This document shows positions 33,730-42,499 of a DNA stretch of 64,000 nt, one piece after another; the stretch's first letter is position 1, and every line of letters begins with the position of its first letter. Both the position numbers and the translations under genes were made by a program. The notes beneath the pieces are model-generated. The model did not search any database. It was not told the DNA's origin and saw only the letters and a program-made list of their open reading frames with translations. Origin of the DNA: Streptomyces sp. SID12501 (GTDB lineage: Bacteria; Actinomycetota; Actinomycetes; Streptomycetales; Streptomycetaceae); assembly GCF_010550245.1 (NCBI RefSeq), contig NZ_JAAGLU010000005.1, positions 62,001 to 126,000 on the forward strand, written 5' to 3'.

Positions 33730-34691
33730 CGCACCGCTCCCGCCGCGAGTGCCGCCTCGACCTCGGTCGGGGTGGGCATCGCCGACGAGCACTCCAGGCG
33801 GGAGGCGACGATCGCGCCGGCCGCGTTGGCGTACCGCATGATGCGCTCCAGGTCCCAGCCTTCGAGGAGGCCGTGGCAGAGGGAGCCGCCGAAGGCGTCA
33901 CCGGCGCCGAGGCCGTTGAGGACGGTCACCGGGAGCGGGGGCACCTCGGCCGTCTCGCCCTCGCTGTTGACGGCGAGAACACCCTTCGGGCCCTGCTTGA
34001 CGACCGCCAGTTCGACTCCGGCGTCGAGGAGGGCGCGGGCGGCGGCGTGCGGCTCGCGTACGCCGGTCGCCACCTCCACCTCGTCGAGGTTGCCGACGGC
34101 GACGGTGGTGTGGCGCAGGGCCTCGGCGTAGAAGGAGCGGGGGGACTCCGGGTCGCCCCAGGCTGTGTCTTTCCAAAACATGGGGCGCCAGTCGAGGTCG
34201 AAGACCGTCGTACCGGACTTGGCGCGGTGGGCGAGGGCGGCCAGGGTCGCCGTGCGGCTGGGCTCCTCGCTCAGGCCGGTGCCCGTGACCCAGAAGATGC
34301 TCGCCTCGCCGACCGCGTCCAGGTCCAGCTCGTGGGCGTCGATCTCAAGATCCGGCGCCTTGGGCTGCCGGTAGAAGTACAGCGGGAAGTCGTCCGGCGG
34401 GAACACCTCGCAGAACGTGACCGGGGTGTTGAGGCCGGGTACCGACGTGACCCAGCGGTCGTCGACGCCGAAGTCGCGCAGGGCGTCGTGCAGATAGCGC
34501 CCGAAGGCGTCGTCACCGGTCCGGGTGATCACCGCGGTGCTGCGCCCGAGTCGGGACGCGGCGACCGCGACGTTCGTCGCCGAGCCGCCGAGGAACTTTC
34601 CGAAGGACGTCACCTGGGCGAGCGGCACACCGGTCTGCAGTGGATACAGGTCCACTCCGATCCGCCCCATGGTGATCAGGTCGTACGCCAT
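33726..34691 (-). CDS. iolC: 5-dehydro-2-deoxygluconokinase
   Basis: PfkB/ribokinase-family kinase of 321 aa that phosphorylates 2-deoxy-5-keto-gluconate in inositol breakdown. Features: ITMGRIGVDLYP at the N-terminus, the GGSATNVAVAASRLG substrate loop (PfkB signature 1), FDLDWRPMFW, VAVGNLDEVEVATG, VVKQGPKGVL and the NGLGAGDAFGGSL anion hole with the catalytic Asp. Length is standard. The start at 34691 (ATG AYDLIT) follows GCGAAGGGAAG. It is the first gene of the leftward iol operon, divergent from iolE. Confidence 0.93.
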   Translation of the reverse strand: MAYDLITMGRIGVDLYPLQTGVPLAQVTSFGKFLGGSATNVAVAASRLGRSTAVITRTGDDAFGRYLHDALRDFGVDDRWVTSVPGLNTPVTFCEVFPPDDFPLYFYRQPKAPDLEIDAHELDLDAVGEASIFWVTGTGLSEEPSRTATLAALAHRAKSGTTVFDLDWRPMFWKDTAWGDPESPRSFYAEALRHTTVAVGNLDEVEVATGVREPHAAARALLDAGVELAVVKQGPKGVLAVNSEGETAEVPPLPVTVLNGLGAGDAFGGSLCHGLLEGWDLERIMRYANAAGAIVASRLECSSAMPTPTEVEAALAAGAVR

Positions 34692-34892
34692 CGACTTCCC
34701 TTCGCGTTTCCTCGGCTCAAGCGACTCAAGCGGCTCACGTGGTCGGCACGGCTCGCACGGTGGTCGGCACAGCGGTCGGCAGAGCGGCTCGTAGTCAGGT
34801 CTAGCCCGCCTCACGGAGCCCTGTCAATACTTTGTCCGGACATTCGGACCAGACCTTGACACGCATCCTGGCGTCGGCTGAAGCTGATGCTC
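34692..34892. promoter_or_regulatory. divergent iolC/iolE control region
   Basis: It holds a perfect 10-bp palindrome TGTCCGGACA (34833-34842), overlapped by a GTCCG-N6-CGGAC inverted repeat (34834-34849): a likely operator, as for GntR-type regulators. On either side lie outward-facing TTGACA hexamers, 34822-34827 (leftward, with CTAGAC 17 bp on) and 34856-34861 (rightward). The rightward one would start transcription within a few bases of the iolE ATG. A run of GGCTC/GGTCGGCA direct repeats fills 34735-34790. Confidence 0.6.
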
Positions 34893-35831
34893 ATGACTAC
34901 GCCGTCCCCTTCCTCCCCTTCCTCCCTGTCCAGCCCCCCGCTGTCACGCATCCGGGTCGGCTCGGCGCCCGACTCCTGGGGCGTGTGGTTCCCGGACGAC
35001 CCCCAGCAGGTTCCCTGGCAGCGCTTCCTCGACGAGGTCTCACAGTCCGGCTACGAGTGGATCGAGCTGGGCCCGTACGGGTACCTGCCGACCGATCCGG
35101 CCGTCCTCACCGAGGAGACCGCCAAGCGCGGGCTGAAGGTGTCCGCCGGCACGGTCTTCACCGGGCTGCACCACGGCGAGGCCGTCTGGGAGAAGACCTG
35201 GGCACACGTCGCGGACAACGCGGTGCTCACCCAGGCCATGGGCGCGTCCCACCTGGTGGTCATCCCGTCCTTCTGGCGGGACGACAAGACCGGTGAGGTG
35301 CTGGAGTCGGACACACTGACGCCCGAGCAGTGGCGCAACCTGACCACGCTGACCGAGCGGCTCGGACACGAGGTGCGGGAGCGTTACGGCCTCCAGATCG
35401 TCGTCCACCCGCACGCGGACACGCACATCGACAGCGAGGCGAACGTCACACGCTTCCTCGACGGCACCGACTCCTCGCTCGTCTCGCTGTGCCTGGACAC
35501 GGGCCACTACGCCTACTGCGGCGGCGACAGCGTCAAGCTGATCGAGACCTACGGCGAGCGGATCGGCTACCTGCACCTCAAGCAGGTCGACCCCGAGATC
35601 CTCGCGGACGTACGGGCGAACGAGGTCCCGTTCGGCCCGGCGGTCGCCCGCGGTGTCATGTGCGAACCCCCGGCCGGCGTACCGGAGTTGGGGCCCGTCC
35701 TGGCCGCCGCCCAGAAGCTGGACGTGGACCTGTTCGCGATCGTCGAGCAGGACATGTACCCGTGCGAGCCGGACGCTCCGCTGCCTATCGCACAGCGGAC
35801 TCGGGCGTTTCTTCGGTCCTGCGGGGCGTAG
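34893..35831 (+). CDS. iolE: inosose dehydratase-like TIM-barrel protein
   Basis: A 312-aa AP-endonuclease-2-like (xylose isomerase-like) barrel matching IolE/inosose dehydratase, which dehydrates 2-keto-myo-inositol to the trihydroxycyclohexanedione that IolD opens. Motifs: IRVGSAPDSWGVWFP, YEWIELGPYGYLPTD, VVHPHADTHID, SLCLDTGHYAYCGGD and YLHLKQVDPEIL, placing the usual Glu/His/Asp metal ligands. The first 14 residues are a Ser/Pro run. ATGs at 34887 and 34893 are both possible. It is divergent from iolC, with the operator-like palindrome between. Confidence 0.88.
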   Translation: MTTPSPSSPSSLSSPPLSRIRVGSAPDSWGVWFPDDPQQVPWQRFLDEVSQSGYEWIELGPYGYLPTDPAVLTEETAKRGLKVSAGTVFTGLHHGEAVWEKTWAHVADNAVLTQAMGASHLVVIPSFWRDDKTGEVLESDTLTPEQWRNLTTLTERLGHEVRERYGLQIVVHPHADTHIDSEANVTRFLDGTDSSLVSLCLDTGHYAYCGGDSVKLIETYGERIGYLHLKQVDPEILADVRANEVPFGPAVARGVMCEPPAGVPELGPVLAAAQKLDVDLFAIVEQDMYPCEPDAPLPIAQRTRAFLRSCGA

Positions 35832-36203
35832 CGCTCCACAGGAGGGGCGGTAAGGGGCAGTCGGGCGGCTGCGGGGCGGTCGTGGCTGGTCGCGCAGTTC
35901 CCCGCGCCCCTAGCGGGGGGCGCCGGCGCCCGCCCGCTTTATCGGCGTACGCCCCGCAGGTCAACGTGCCACTCCGGTCTGCGGGCGTGCGCCTTTGCGT
36001 CACTCGTGTCACAAAAACTCCCCCCGTGTCACACATGTCGCGTGTACGCGGGTTCTGAGTCACACCGCGTCAACAGACACTTACCCAGGGTCACCAAAGG
36101 TCGTTCAACGGGCAATGGCTTTGTGATCGCCAAGCGCAGCGTCCGGCTCCCCCGACGGCCGACCCTGGCCGACCCCGTGACGCACGCGCAGGGAGGTGCA
36201 CCG
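35832..36203 (+). other. spacer with dispersed repeat; leader of the small HTH gene
   Basis: No protein gene seen in this 372-bp stretch. It starts with the 28-bp dispersed repeat (35884-35911) and GC hairpins (GGGGCGCCGGCGCCC region, about 35915-35935). Further on is a relatively AT-rich segment with repeated TGTCACAC/GTGTCACA words (about 35998-36065), a possible regulator target ahead of the HTH gene. The ribosome site AGGGAGG is at 36190-36196. Confidence 0.5.
35884..35911 (+). repeat. 28-bp dispersed intergenic repeat, copy 2
   Basis: Identical to 21395-21422 over 28 bp. It lies 52 bp past the iolE stop and continues into TAGCGGGGGGCGC, giving a small stem with the preceding CCCCGCGCCCCT. 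A terminator-like function after iolE is possible. Confidence 0.8.
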
Positions 36204-36404
36204 ATGACCGACCGACGGCTCTGGTCGTACAAAGAGATCGCCGCACACATCCGCGTCCAGCCGGACACCGTGCGCTCGTACCGCAAACACGGCCTGCTGC
36301 CCGCACCCGACCACGTGGAGAGCGGCAAGCCCTACTGGTACGCCGACACCGTCAGGGCGTGGGTCGCGGCCCGCCCGGGCAACCGCGGCCGAAGAGACGA
36401 CTGA
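36204..36404 (+). CDS. small helix-turn-helix protein (excisionase/MerR-like)
   Basis: A 66-aa DNA-binding protein: LWSYKEIAAHIRVQPDTVRSYRKHGLLPAPDHV is a winged-HTH of the excisionase/MerR type, with the recognition helix at about 19-28, followed by GKPYWYADTVRAWVAARPG, the usual wing and final helix. There is no effector domain, so it is likely a small regulator. ATG at 36204 has AGGGAGG 8 bp upstream. No integrase or phage gene is nearby, so an excisionase role is unlikely. A hairpin at 36446-36473 follows. Confidence 0.8.
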   Translation: MTDRRLWSYKEIAAHIRVQPDTVRSYRKHGLLPAPDHVESGKPYWYADTVRAWVAARPGNRGRRDD

Positions 36405-36445
36405 GACACCCCCCGCTCCCCCTGCTCCCTCTACTCCCTGCACCC

Positions 36446-36473
36446 CTGTGCCCCACTCACCGGTGGGGCACAG
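36446..36473. terminator. bidirectional hairpin between convergent genes
   Basis: Perfect 11-bp stem (CTGTGCCCCAC at 36446-36456, complement 36463-36473) with a 6-nt loop, midway between the HTH gene stop (36404) and the alcohol dehydrogenase stop (36496). Confidence 0.7.
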
Positions 36474-36495
36474 TTCATGGCCGGCACCGCCCGGG

Positions 36496-37539
36496 TCAGC
36501 GCCACGGCTCGATGACCGTGACCCCTGCCCCCGGCGTCGCCCCCATCTTCGCCAGTGCGGCCGGGGATTCGGTCAGCGGGATGGTGGATGTGACCAGTAG
36601 GTCCGGTCGAAGGATGCCCGCTCCTACCAGTTCGAGCATCGGCGGGTAGGTGTGGGCGGCCATGCCGTGGCTGCCCAGGAGTTGGAGCTCGAGAGCTACA
36701 ACGCGGGCCATCGGGACGGGTGTCGAGCCGGTGGGTGACGGGAGCAGGCCCACCTGGACATGGCGGCCCCGGCGGCGCAGGCCGTTCACCGAGGCCGCGC
36801 AGGTGATCGGTGAGCCGAGCGCGTCCAGCGACAACTGGGCGCCGCCACCCGTCAGTTCACGTACCGCCGCCGCCGTGTCGTCGGTGGTGGCCGCGTTCAC
36901 GCACTCCACCGCGCCGAACTTCCGCGCCAGTTCCAGTGCCCCGGGGGACACGTCGACCGCGACGACCCGGGCGCCGGAGGCCACCGCGATCATCACGGCG
37001 GAGAGGCCCACACCGCCGCAGCCGTGCACGGCGACCCACTCCCCCGCCGCCACCCGCCCCTGCTGGACCACCGCCCGGTAAGCCGTCGCGAACCGGCAGC
37101 CCAGCGCGGCCGCCGTCCCGAAGGACATCTCCTCCGGCATGGCGACGAGGTTCACGTCGGCGTGGTCCAGCGCCACGAACTCCGCGAACGAACCCCAGTG
37201 CGTGAAGCCGGGCTGGGTCTGCCGCTCGCACACCTGCTGGTCACCGGCCGCACAGGACGGGCAGCTCCCGCAGGCGCAGACGAAGGGCACCGTGACCCGG
37301 TCACCGGCCCGCCAGCCGCTCACTCCGGCGCCGACGGCCTCGACGACACCGGCGAGTTCATGGCCGGGCACGTGCGGCAGCGCGATGTCGGGGTCGTGGC
37401 CCATCCAGCCGTGCCAGTCGCTCCGGCACAGCCCGGTGGCCTCGACGCGCACCACGACCCCGTGCGGCGCGGGCACCGGGTCCGGCACCTCCCGCACCTC
37501 GGCCGGTTCCCCGTACCGCTCGAACACCACCGCACGCAT
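36496..37539 (-). CDS. zinc-dependent alcohol dehydrogenase
   Basis: Medium-chain dehydrogenase of 347 aa. The catalytic zinc ligands are Cys in [10 protein letters not shown], the His-Glu pair in PGHELAG and a later Cys in GCRFATA. The structural zinc cluster is [18 protein letters not shown] (four Cys), and the NAD(P) fold has [12 protein letters not shown] followed by VVAVDVS, with an acidic residue favouring NAD. No substrate can be named. Start is an ATG at the end of a short spacer, divergent from the copper genes; the CsoR-type operator lies 76 bp upstream of its start, so copper might influence it. Confidence 0.92.
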   Translation of the reverse strand: MRAVVFERYGEPAEVREVPDPVPAPHGVVVRVEATGLCRSDWHGWMGHDPDIALPHVPGHELAGVVEAVGAGVSGWRAGDRVTVPFVCACGSCPSCAAGDQQVCERQTQPGFTHWGSFAEFVALDHADVNLVAMPEEMSFGTAAALGCRFATAYRAVVQQGRVAAGEWVAVHGCGGVGLSAVMIAVASGARVVAVDVSPGALELARKFGAVECVNAATTDDTAAAVRELTGGGAQLSLDALGSPITCAASVNGLRRRGRHVQVGLLPSPTGSTPVPMARVVALELQLLGSHGMAAHTYPPMLELVGAGILRPDLLVTSTIPLTESPAALAKMGATPGAGVTVIEPWR

Positions 37540-37614
37540 ACGCGCTCGCCCTCGCTCTCAACGTCACCGTCGCCGTCCCCCGTACCGGAGATCTTGCCAC
37601 CGACATGAACGAAG

Positions 37615-37633
37615 TACCCCCCAGGGGTATAGT
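37615..37633 (+). promoter_or_regulatory. CsoR-type copper operator overlapping a -10 element
   Basis: TACCCC-CCA-GGGGTA (37615-37629) is the palindrome bound by CsoR repressors in actinobacteria. It runs directly into TATAGT (37628-37633), a good -10 hexamer, so bound repressor would block RNA polymerase until Cu(I) releases it. No good -35 is visible. The copZ start is 81 bp downstream. Confidence 0.85.
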
Positions 37634-37713
37634 AGTGTGAGACTCACAGGGCACGTGCGCCACGACGGCGTCCTTGATGACACCTCGATGAGACTTCGAA
37701 GAGGAGCAACGAC

Positions 37714-37953
37714 ATGACCGCCCAGACCGACACCCCCGGTTCCGTCACCGCCGTCTACCAGGTGACCGGCATGAGCTGCGGGCACTGCGAAGGTTCGGTT
37801 TCGAGTGAGCTCTCCGAGCTCGCCGGGGTCACCTCGGTGAAGGCCGTCGCCGCCACCGGCGAGGTCACCGTGGTGTCCGAGACCCCGCTCGACGAGGCAG
37901 CCGTGCGCGCCGCGGTGGACGAGGCCGGCTTCGAGCTCGCCGGCCGGGTCTGA
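37714..37953 (+). CDS. copZ: copper chaperone (CopZ-like)
   Basis: A 79-aa heavy-metal-associated domain protein that carries Cu(I) to the ATPase encoded next. The metal site is MSCGHCE, with Cys22 and Cys25, in a ferredoxin-like beta-alpha-beta fold (YQVTGM..., then [12 protein letters not shown] and [12 protein letters not shown]). GAGGAG lies just upstream of the ATG. It is 19 bp before copA and under the CsoR-type operator at 37615-37629. Confidence 0.95.
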   Translation: MTAQTDTPGSVTAVYQVTGMSCGHCEGSVSSELSELAGVTSVKAVAATGEVTVVSETPLDEAAVRAAVDEAGFELAGRV

Positions 37954-37972
37954 CCGTACGGACGCGGCGACC

Positions 37973-40273
37973 ATGACCAGTACCAGTACCGGTATCAGTA
38001 CCAGCACCGAGACCCCGATAGTCACGCCCCATGAGGTCGAGCTGGCCATCGGCGGGATGACGTGTGCCAGCTGCGCGGCCCGCGTCGAGAAGAAGCTCAA
38101 CCGCATGGACGGCGTCTTCGCCACGGTCAACTACGCGACGGAGAAGGCGAAGATCGCGTACGCCGACGGGGTCGGGGTCGACGACCTGATCGCCACCGTC
38201 GTGAAGACGGGGTACACGGCCGAGGAGCCGCCCCCACCGGCCGTGACGGAGGCGCCCGCGGCCGCGCGGGACGCGGACCCCGAACTGGCCGGTCTGCGGC
38301 AGCGGCTCGTCGTCTCCGTGCTGCTCGCCGCGCCCGTCGCCTTGATGTCCATGATTCCCGCGCTCCAGTTCGACAACTGGCGGTGGCTCGCGCTGACGCT
38401 CGCCTCGCCGGTCGTCGTCTGGGGCGGACTGCCGTTCCACCGGGCCGCGTTCACCAACGCGCGGCACGGCGCGGCCACCATGGACACCCTGGTGTCGGTC
38501 GGCACGCTCGCCGCGTACGGCTGGTCCCTGTGGGCGCTGTTCTGGGGCGACGCGGGCAAACCCACGATGCCCGGGATGCCGGGCATGGAGGGCATGGGGG
38601 TACGGGAGAGCTTCTCGTTCACCGCCGCCCGCACCGGCGGCACCTCGGAGATCTACCTCGAAGTCGCCGCCGGGGTCATCGCGTTCATCCTCCTCGGACG
38701 CTACCTGGAGGCCCGCGCCAAGCGGCGCTCGGGCGCGGCTCTGCGAGCGCTCATGGAACTGGGCGCCAAGGACGTCTCCGTGCTGCGCGGAGGGCGTGAA
38801 GTGCGCATCCCCGTGGGCGAGTTGACGATCGGCGACCGGTTCGTCGTACGGCCCGGGGAGAAGATCGCCACCGACGGCACCGTCGTCGAGGGTGCCTCGG
38901 CGGTCGACGCGTCGATGCTGACCGGCGAGTCCGTACCGGTCGACGTGGGCGTCGGGGACGCCGTCACGGGCGCGACCGTGAACGCCGGGGGCCGGCTGGT
39001 CGTCGAGGCCACCCGCGTCGGTACGGACACCCAGCTCGCACGGATGGCCCGGCTGGTGGAGGACGCACAGAACGGCAAGGCCGAGGTGCAGCGGCTCGCC
39101 GACCGGATCTCCGGGATCTTCGTGCCGGTGGTGCTGCTGATCGCGCTCGGTACGTTCGGCGTCTGGCTCGGCGTCACGGGCGACACCGTCGCCGCTTTCA
39201 CCGCCGCCGTCGCCGTCCTGATCATCGCCTGCCCGTGCGCGCTGGGGCTCGCCACGCCGACCGCGCTGATGGTCGGCACCGGGCGCGGGGCCCAGCTCGG
39301 CATCCTCATCAAGGGCCCCGAGGTCCTGGAGTCCACGCGCCGCGTCGACACGATCGTCCTGGACAAGACGGGCACGGTGACGACCGGCCGTATGACCCTC
39401 CAGGAGGTGTACGTCGCCGAGGGCACCGACGAGAAGCAGGTGCTGCGGCTCGCGGGCGCCCTCGAACACGCCTCCGAGCACCCGGTCGCCCGAGCGGTGG
39501 CCGCGGGGGCCGCTGAGCGGGTCGGGACGCTGCCGGAGGCCGAGGACTTCGAGAACGTGCCCGGGCGGGGCGTACGCGGGCGCGTCGACGGGCACGAGGT
39601 GGTCGTCGGACGACTCGTGGACGGCCTGTCGGGGCCGCTCCCGGATGAACTGGCCCGCGCGAAGGCGGAGGCCGAGAGCAACGGACGTACGGCCGTCGTG
39701 GTGGCCTGGGACGGCGTGGCACGCGGCGTCCTCACCGTCGCCGACGCGGTCAAGGAGACCAGCGCCGAGGCCGTGCGCGAGCTGCGCGCGCTGGGGCTCA
39801 CGCCGGTACTGCTGACCGGGGACAACCGGGCGGTGGCCGAGGCGGTGGCGAAGGCCGTCGGGATCGAGCAGGTGATCGCGGAAGTCCTGCCCGAGGAGAA
39901 GGTCGACGCCGTACGTCGGCTCCAGGGCGAGGGGCGGATCGTCGCGATGGTCGGCGACGGGGTGAACGACGCGGCGGCGCTGGCCACCGCCGATCTGGGC
40001 CTGGCGATGGGTACGGGCACGGACGCGGCGATCGAGGCGAGCGATCTGACGCTGGTGCGCGGGGATCTGCGGGTGGCCGCCGACGCCATCCGGCTGTCCC
40101 GGAAGACGCTCTCGACCATCAAGGGCAACCTGGTGTGGGCGTTCGGCTACAACGTGGCCGCGTTGCCGCTGGCCGCGGCCGGACTGCTGAACCCGATGAT
40201 CGCGGGGGCCGCGATGGCCTTCTCCTCGGTGTTCGTGGTGACGAACAGCCTCCGACTGCGCACGTTCCGCTGA
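37973..40273 (+). CDS. copA: Cu(I)-translocating P1B-type ATPase
   Basis: Copper-export pump, 766 aa. Order: Ser/Thr-rich leader encoded by short repeats, an HMA domain with GMTCASC (Cys31, Cys34), eight membrane helices, the A-domain TGES loop, CPC (420-422) in helix 6, the phosphorylated Asp464 in [11 protein letters not shown] in ASEHPVARA for nucleotide binding and [10 protein letters not shown] (661-670). A Met-rich extracellular loop ([11 protein letters not shown]) between early helices may bind Cu released outside. It is co-transcribed with copZ. All residues needed for Cu(I) transport are present. Confidence 0.97.
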   Translation: MTSTSTGISTSTETPIVTPHEVELAIGGMTCASCAARVEKKLNRMDGVFATVNYATEKAKIAYADGVGVDDLIATVVKTGYTAEEPPPPAVTEAPAAARDADPELAGLRQRLVVSVLLAAPVALMSMIPALQFDNWRWLALTLASPVVVWGGLPFHRAAFTNARHGAATMDTLVSVGTLAAYGWSLWALFWGDAGKPTMPGMPGMEGMGVRESFSFTAARTGGTSEIYLEVAAGVIAFILLGRYLEARAKRRSGAALRALMELGAKDVSVLRGGREVRIPVGELTIGDRFVVRPGEKIATDGTVVEGASAVDASMLTGESVPVDVGVGDAVTGATVNAGGRLVVEATRVGTDTQLARMARLVEDAQNGKAEVQRLADRISGIFVPVVLLIALGTFGVWLGVTGDTVAAFTAAVAVLIIACPCALGLATPTALMVGTGRGAQLGILIKGPEVLESTRRVDTIVLDKTGTVTTGRMTLQEVYVAEGTDEKQVLRLAGALEHASEHPVARAVAAGAAERVGTLPEAEDFENVPGRGVRGRVDGHEVVVGRLVDGLSGPLPDELARAKAEAESNGRTAVVVAWDGVARGVLTVADAVKETSAEAVRELRALGLTPVLLTGDNRAVAEAVAKAVGIEQVIAEVLPEEKVDAVRRLQGEGRIVAMVGDGVNDAAALATADLGLAMGTGTDAAIEASDLTLVRGDLRVAADAIRLSRKTLSTIKGNLVWAFGYNVAALPLAAAGLLNPMIAGAAMAFSSVFVVTNSLRLRTFR

Positions 40274-40456
40274 GATCGGCCCCTGACCGGCCGAAGTTAC
40301 CGGCAGTACGCACAAGTAGGTGTCATAGTCCCTATGGAGTCCCACGCCAGCCTCACATAAGCTCTTCACAAGGCTCGCGCATCATCCTTACGCTTGGGCC
40401 CCGGTCGCGACAACCGGGATCTGGCGTACCTAAAGGACATTTGCGCGAGACGCAGA

Positions 40457-40470
40457 TCACAGTGCTGTGA
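40457..40470. promoter_or_regulatory. TCACAG-TG-CTGTGA palindrome
   Basis: A perfect 6-bp inverted repeat around a 2-bp centre, in the spacer after copA. It resembles regulator targets but has the opposite half-site polarity to a CRP site. Bound factor unknown. Confidence 0.35.
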
Positions 40471-40815
40471 ACGTAACCACCGAAGGGCTTCGAGCGTCTA
40501 AGTTGGCGATGTCAGACAGCGTCTTGGGGGGCGTTGGATGACGTCTGAGGATGTCTTGGGGGACGTCCTCGGAGATGCGTTGCCGGGACACGTACACCGG
40601 GAAGCTTGAGCGGCCCACCCCAGCGTGCGCGTCCCGGCAGACCGCACACAGCATGAGTACGGCGAGTTTTGCTCGTTTTGCTCAAAGCCGTCAGTATGGC
40701 GGTTCGCACAACAACGGTTGCTTCGGCGGCCTGCACACCAGTGATAGCGAATTCAGGCGCTGTCCTCTCGAAACGCCCGGCCGGATCCCGTGGGGGGAAT
40801 CCGCACCGGGACATG

Positions 40816-40868
40816 GGAAGGCGCCCTGTACGCCGGCCCGTGGGGGGACCGTCGGCAGGGCGCCTTCC
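40816..40868. terminator. 13-bp-stem hairpin with T-rich tail
   Basis: GGAAGGCGCCCTG (40816-40828) pairs exactly with 40856-40868. On the + strand it is followed by GCTTTTACGTCTTGTTCTC. It is a good terminator for rightward transcription entering from the copper operon or the small frame, and may also stop citA read-through. Confidence 0.7.
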
Positions 40869-40895
40869 GCTTTTACGTCTTGTTCTCAAGGCCTG

Positions 40896-40938
40896 CTCGC
40901 CGGGTGAACTGGCGTGAGCCGCAAGCCCACCCGGCGAG
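40896..40938. terminator. hairpin 12 bp beyond the citA stop
   Basis: Perfect 11-bp stem (CTCGCCGGGTG at 40896-40906, complement 40928-40938) with a 21-nt loop, immediately downstream of the leftward citrate synthase gene. Confidence 0.7.
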
Positions 40939-40950
40939 TGCGAACTCAGG

Positions 40951-42249
40951 TCAACGCTGCTCGACCGGCACGAAGTCCCGCTCCACCACGCCCGTGTAGA
41001 TCTGGCGCGGGCGGCCGATGCGCGAGCCCGGCTCCTTGATCATCTCGTGCCACTGCGCGATCCAGCCCGGGAGACGGCCCAGGGCGAACAGGACCGTGAA
41101 CATCTCGGTCGGGAAGCCCATCGCACGGTAGATGAGACCCGTGTAGAAGTCGACGTTCGGGTAGAGGTTGCGCGAGACGAAGTAGTCGTCGGAGAGCGCG
41201 TGCTCCTCCAGCTTCAGCGCGATGTCCAGCAGCTCGTCGGACTTGCCGAGGGCCGAGAGGACGTCGTGCGCGGCAGCCTTGATGATCTTCGCGCGCGGGT
41301 CGAAGGACTTGTACACCCGGTGGCCGAAGCCCATCAGGCGGACGCCGTCCTCCTTGTTCTTCACCTTGCGGATGAAGGCGTCGACATCGCCGCCGTTCGC
41401 CTTGATGCCCTCCAGCATCTCCAGGACGGACTGGTTGGCGCCGCCGTGCAGCGGGCCCCAGAGCGCGGAGATGCCGGCCGAGATCGACGCGAACATGTTG
41501 GCCTGCGAGGAACCGACCAGACGGACCGTCGACGTCGAACAGTTCTGCTCGTGGTCGGCGTGCAGGATCAGCAGCTTGTCCAGGGCGGAGACGACGACCG
41601 GGTCGAGGTCGTACTCCTGCGCCGGCACCGAGAACGTCATGCGGAGGAAGTTCTCGACATAACCGAGGTCGTTGCGCGGGTAGACGAACGGGTGACCGAT
41701 CGACTTCTTGTACGCGTACGCGGCGATCGTCGGAAGCTTGGCGAGCAGCCGGATCGTCGAGAGGTTGCGCTGCTTCTCGTCGAACGGGTTGTGGCTGTCC
41801 TGGTAGAAGGTCGACAGCGCCGAGACGACCGACGACAGCATCGCCATCGGGTGCGCGTCACGGGGGAAGCCGCGGTAGAAGTTCTTGACGTCCTCGTGCA
41901 GCAGGGTGTGCTGCGTGATCTCGTTCTTGAACACGGAGAGCTCGTCCACGGTCGGAAGCTCACCGTTGATCAGCAGGAACGCCACCTCGAGGAAGGTGGA
42001 GCGCTCGGCGAGCTGCTCGATCGGGTACCCGCGGTACCGGAGGATGCCCTGCTCACCATCGAGGTAGGTGATTGCGGATTTATAGGCGGCGGTGTTTCCG
42101 TAGCCGCTGTCCAGCGTCACCAGACCGGTATGAGCGCGGAGCTTCCCGATGTCGAAGCCCTTGTCGCCGACGGTGCTGTCGATCACCGGGTAGGTGTACT
42201 CGCCGTCGCCGAACCGCAGTACTACAGCGTTGTTGGTGTGCTCGCTCAC
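40951..42249 (-). CDS. citA: citrate synthase
   Basis: TCA-cycle entry enzyme of 432 aa joining oxaloacetate and acetyl-CoA. It is of the type II, hexameric bacterial length. Catalytic motifs are ILHADHEQNCST with the first His, GPLHGGANQ with the second, and GFGHRVYKSFDPRAK with the Arg/Asp pair. Starts with GTG (VSEHTNN) after GTGAGGGAT. The 250 bp upstream hold its promoter region. It is a single-gene unit, ending at two hairpins. Confidence 0.97.
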   Translation of the reverse strand: MSEHTNNAVVLRFGDGEYTYPVIDSTVGDKGFDIGKLRAHTGLVTLDSGYGNTAAYKSAITYLDGEQGILRYRGYPIEQLAERSTFLEVAFLLINGELPTVDELSVFKNEITQHTLLHEDVKNFYRGFPRDAHPMAMLSSVVSALSTFYQDSHNPFDEKQRNLSTIRLLAKLPTIAAYAYKKSIGHPFVYPRNDLGYVENFLRMTFSVPAQEYDLDPVVVSALDKLLILHADHEQNCSTSTVRLVGSSQANMFASISAGISALWGPLHGGANQSVLEMLEGIKANGGDVDAFIRKVKNKEDGVRLMGFGHRVYKSFDPRAKIIKAAAHDVLSALGKSDELLDIALKLEEHALSDDYFVSRNLYPNVDFYTGLIYRAMGFPTEMFTVLFALGRLPGWIAQWHEMIKEPGSRIGRPRQIYTGVVERDFVPVEQR

Positions 42250-42499
42250 GTCATCCCTCACCGACGTTGTGCCTCTTCTTCGAGGTGCCCTGACTGTCTC
42301 TACCATCCCCCATTTGGCGCAGGAGAGTGCACTCGGGGTCGACCATTGGGCCTATTGGCGGCACTGAGTGCCGCCAAGCTACTCATCCTGCCCCCCTTCG
42401 CCCTGGTTCCGGAAGCCTCCTGTGACCTTTGTGACTCATTTGATCGATCATTTTTCGCGATCGTTGCGCCGGGCACGACGGCGGCCACGGCTGTCTCGG
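42250..42499 (-). promoter_or_regulatory. citA upstream region with palindromes
   Basis: This 250-bp gap behind the citA start contains TGATCGATCA (42441-42450, perfect), CGATCG (42458-42463) and two GTGAC words 9 bp apart (42422-42435). A T-rich stretch lies between the palindromes. I see no clear -35/-10 for the leftward gene. The palindromes may be regulator sites. Confidence 0.4.

Larger units (their letters stand above)
40274..40950. other. 677-bp spacer with repeats and two strong hairpins
   Basis: No convincing gene. Contents: a small TCGGCC/GGCCGA hairpin after copA (40276-40294); a TCACAG-TG-CTGTGA palindrome (40457-40470); a duplicated GTCTTGGGGG(G/A) element (about 40521 and 40553) around a tiny frame, ATG 40538, of about 22 codons with a G-rich ribosome site; and, at the right end, two perfect hairpins (40816-40868 and 40896-40938) that face citA. 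Small basic frames on either strand have no homology or ribosome-site support. Confidence 0.5.

Noticed and set aside
34793..34806. DasR-type site (GGTCTAG)
   Set aside because: Only one half matches the ACTGGTCTAGACCA consensus; the other half reads CCCGCC.
36204..36404. excisionase marking an integrated element
   Set aside because: The protein has an excisionase-like HTH, but no integrase, attachment repeats or tRNA gene is nearby.
37865..40369. 834-codon frame opposite copZ-copA
   Set aside because: His/Arg/Gln/Pro-rich shadow of copA with no ribosome site or homology.
40457..40470. CRP-type binding site
   Set aside because: Half-sites are TCACAG then CTGTGA with a 2-bp centre, the reverse polarity and wrong spacing for TGTGA-N6-TCACA.
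40669..40917. 82-codon frame after copA
   Set aside because: Basic low-complexity product, no ribosome site, and it covers two strong hairpins.
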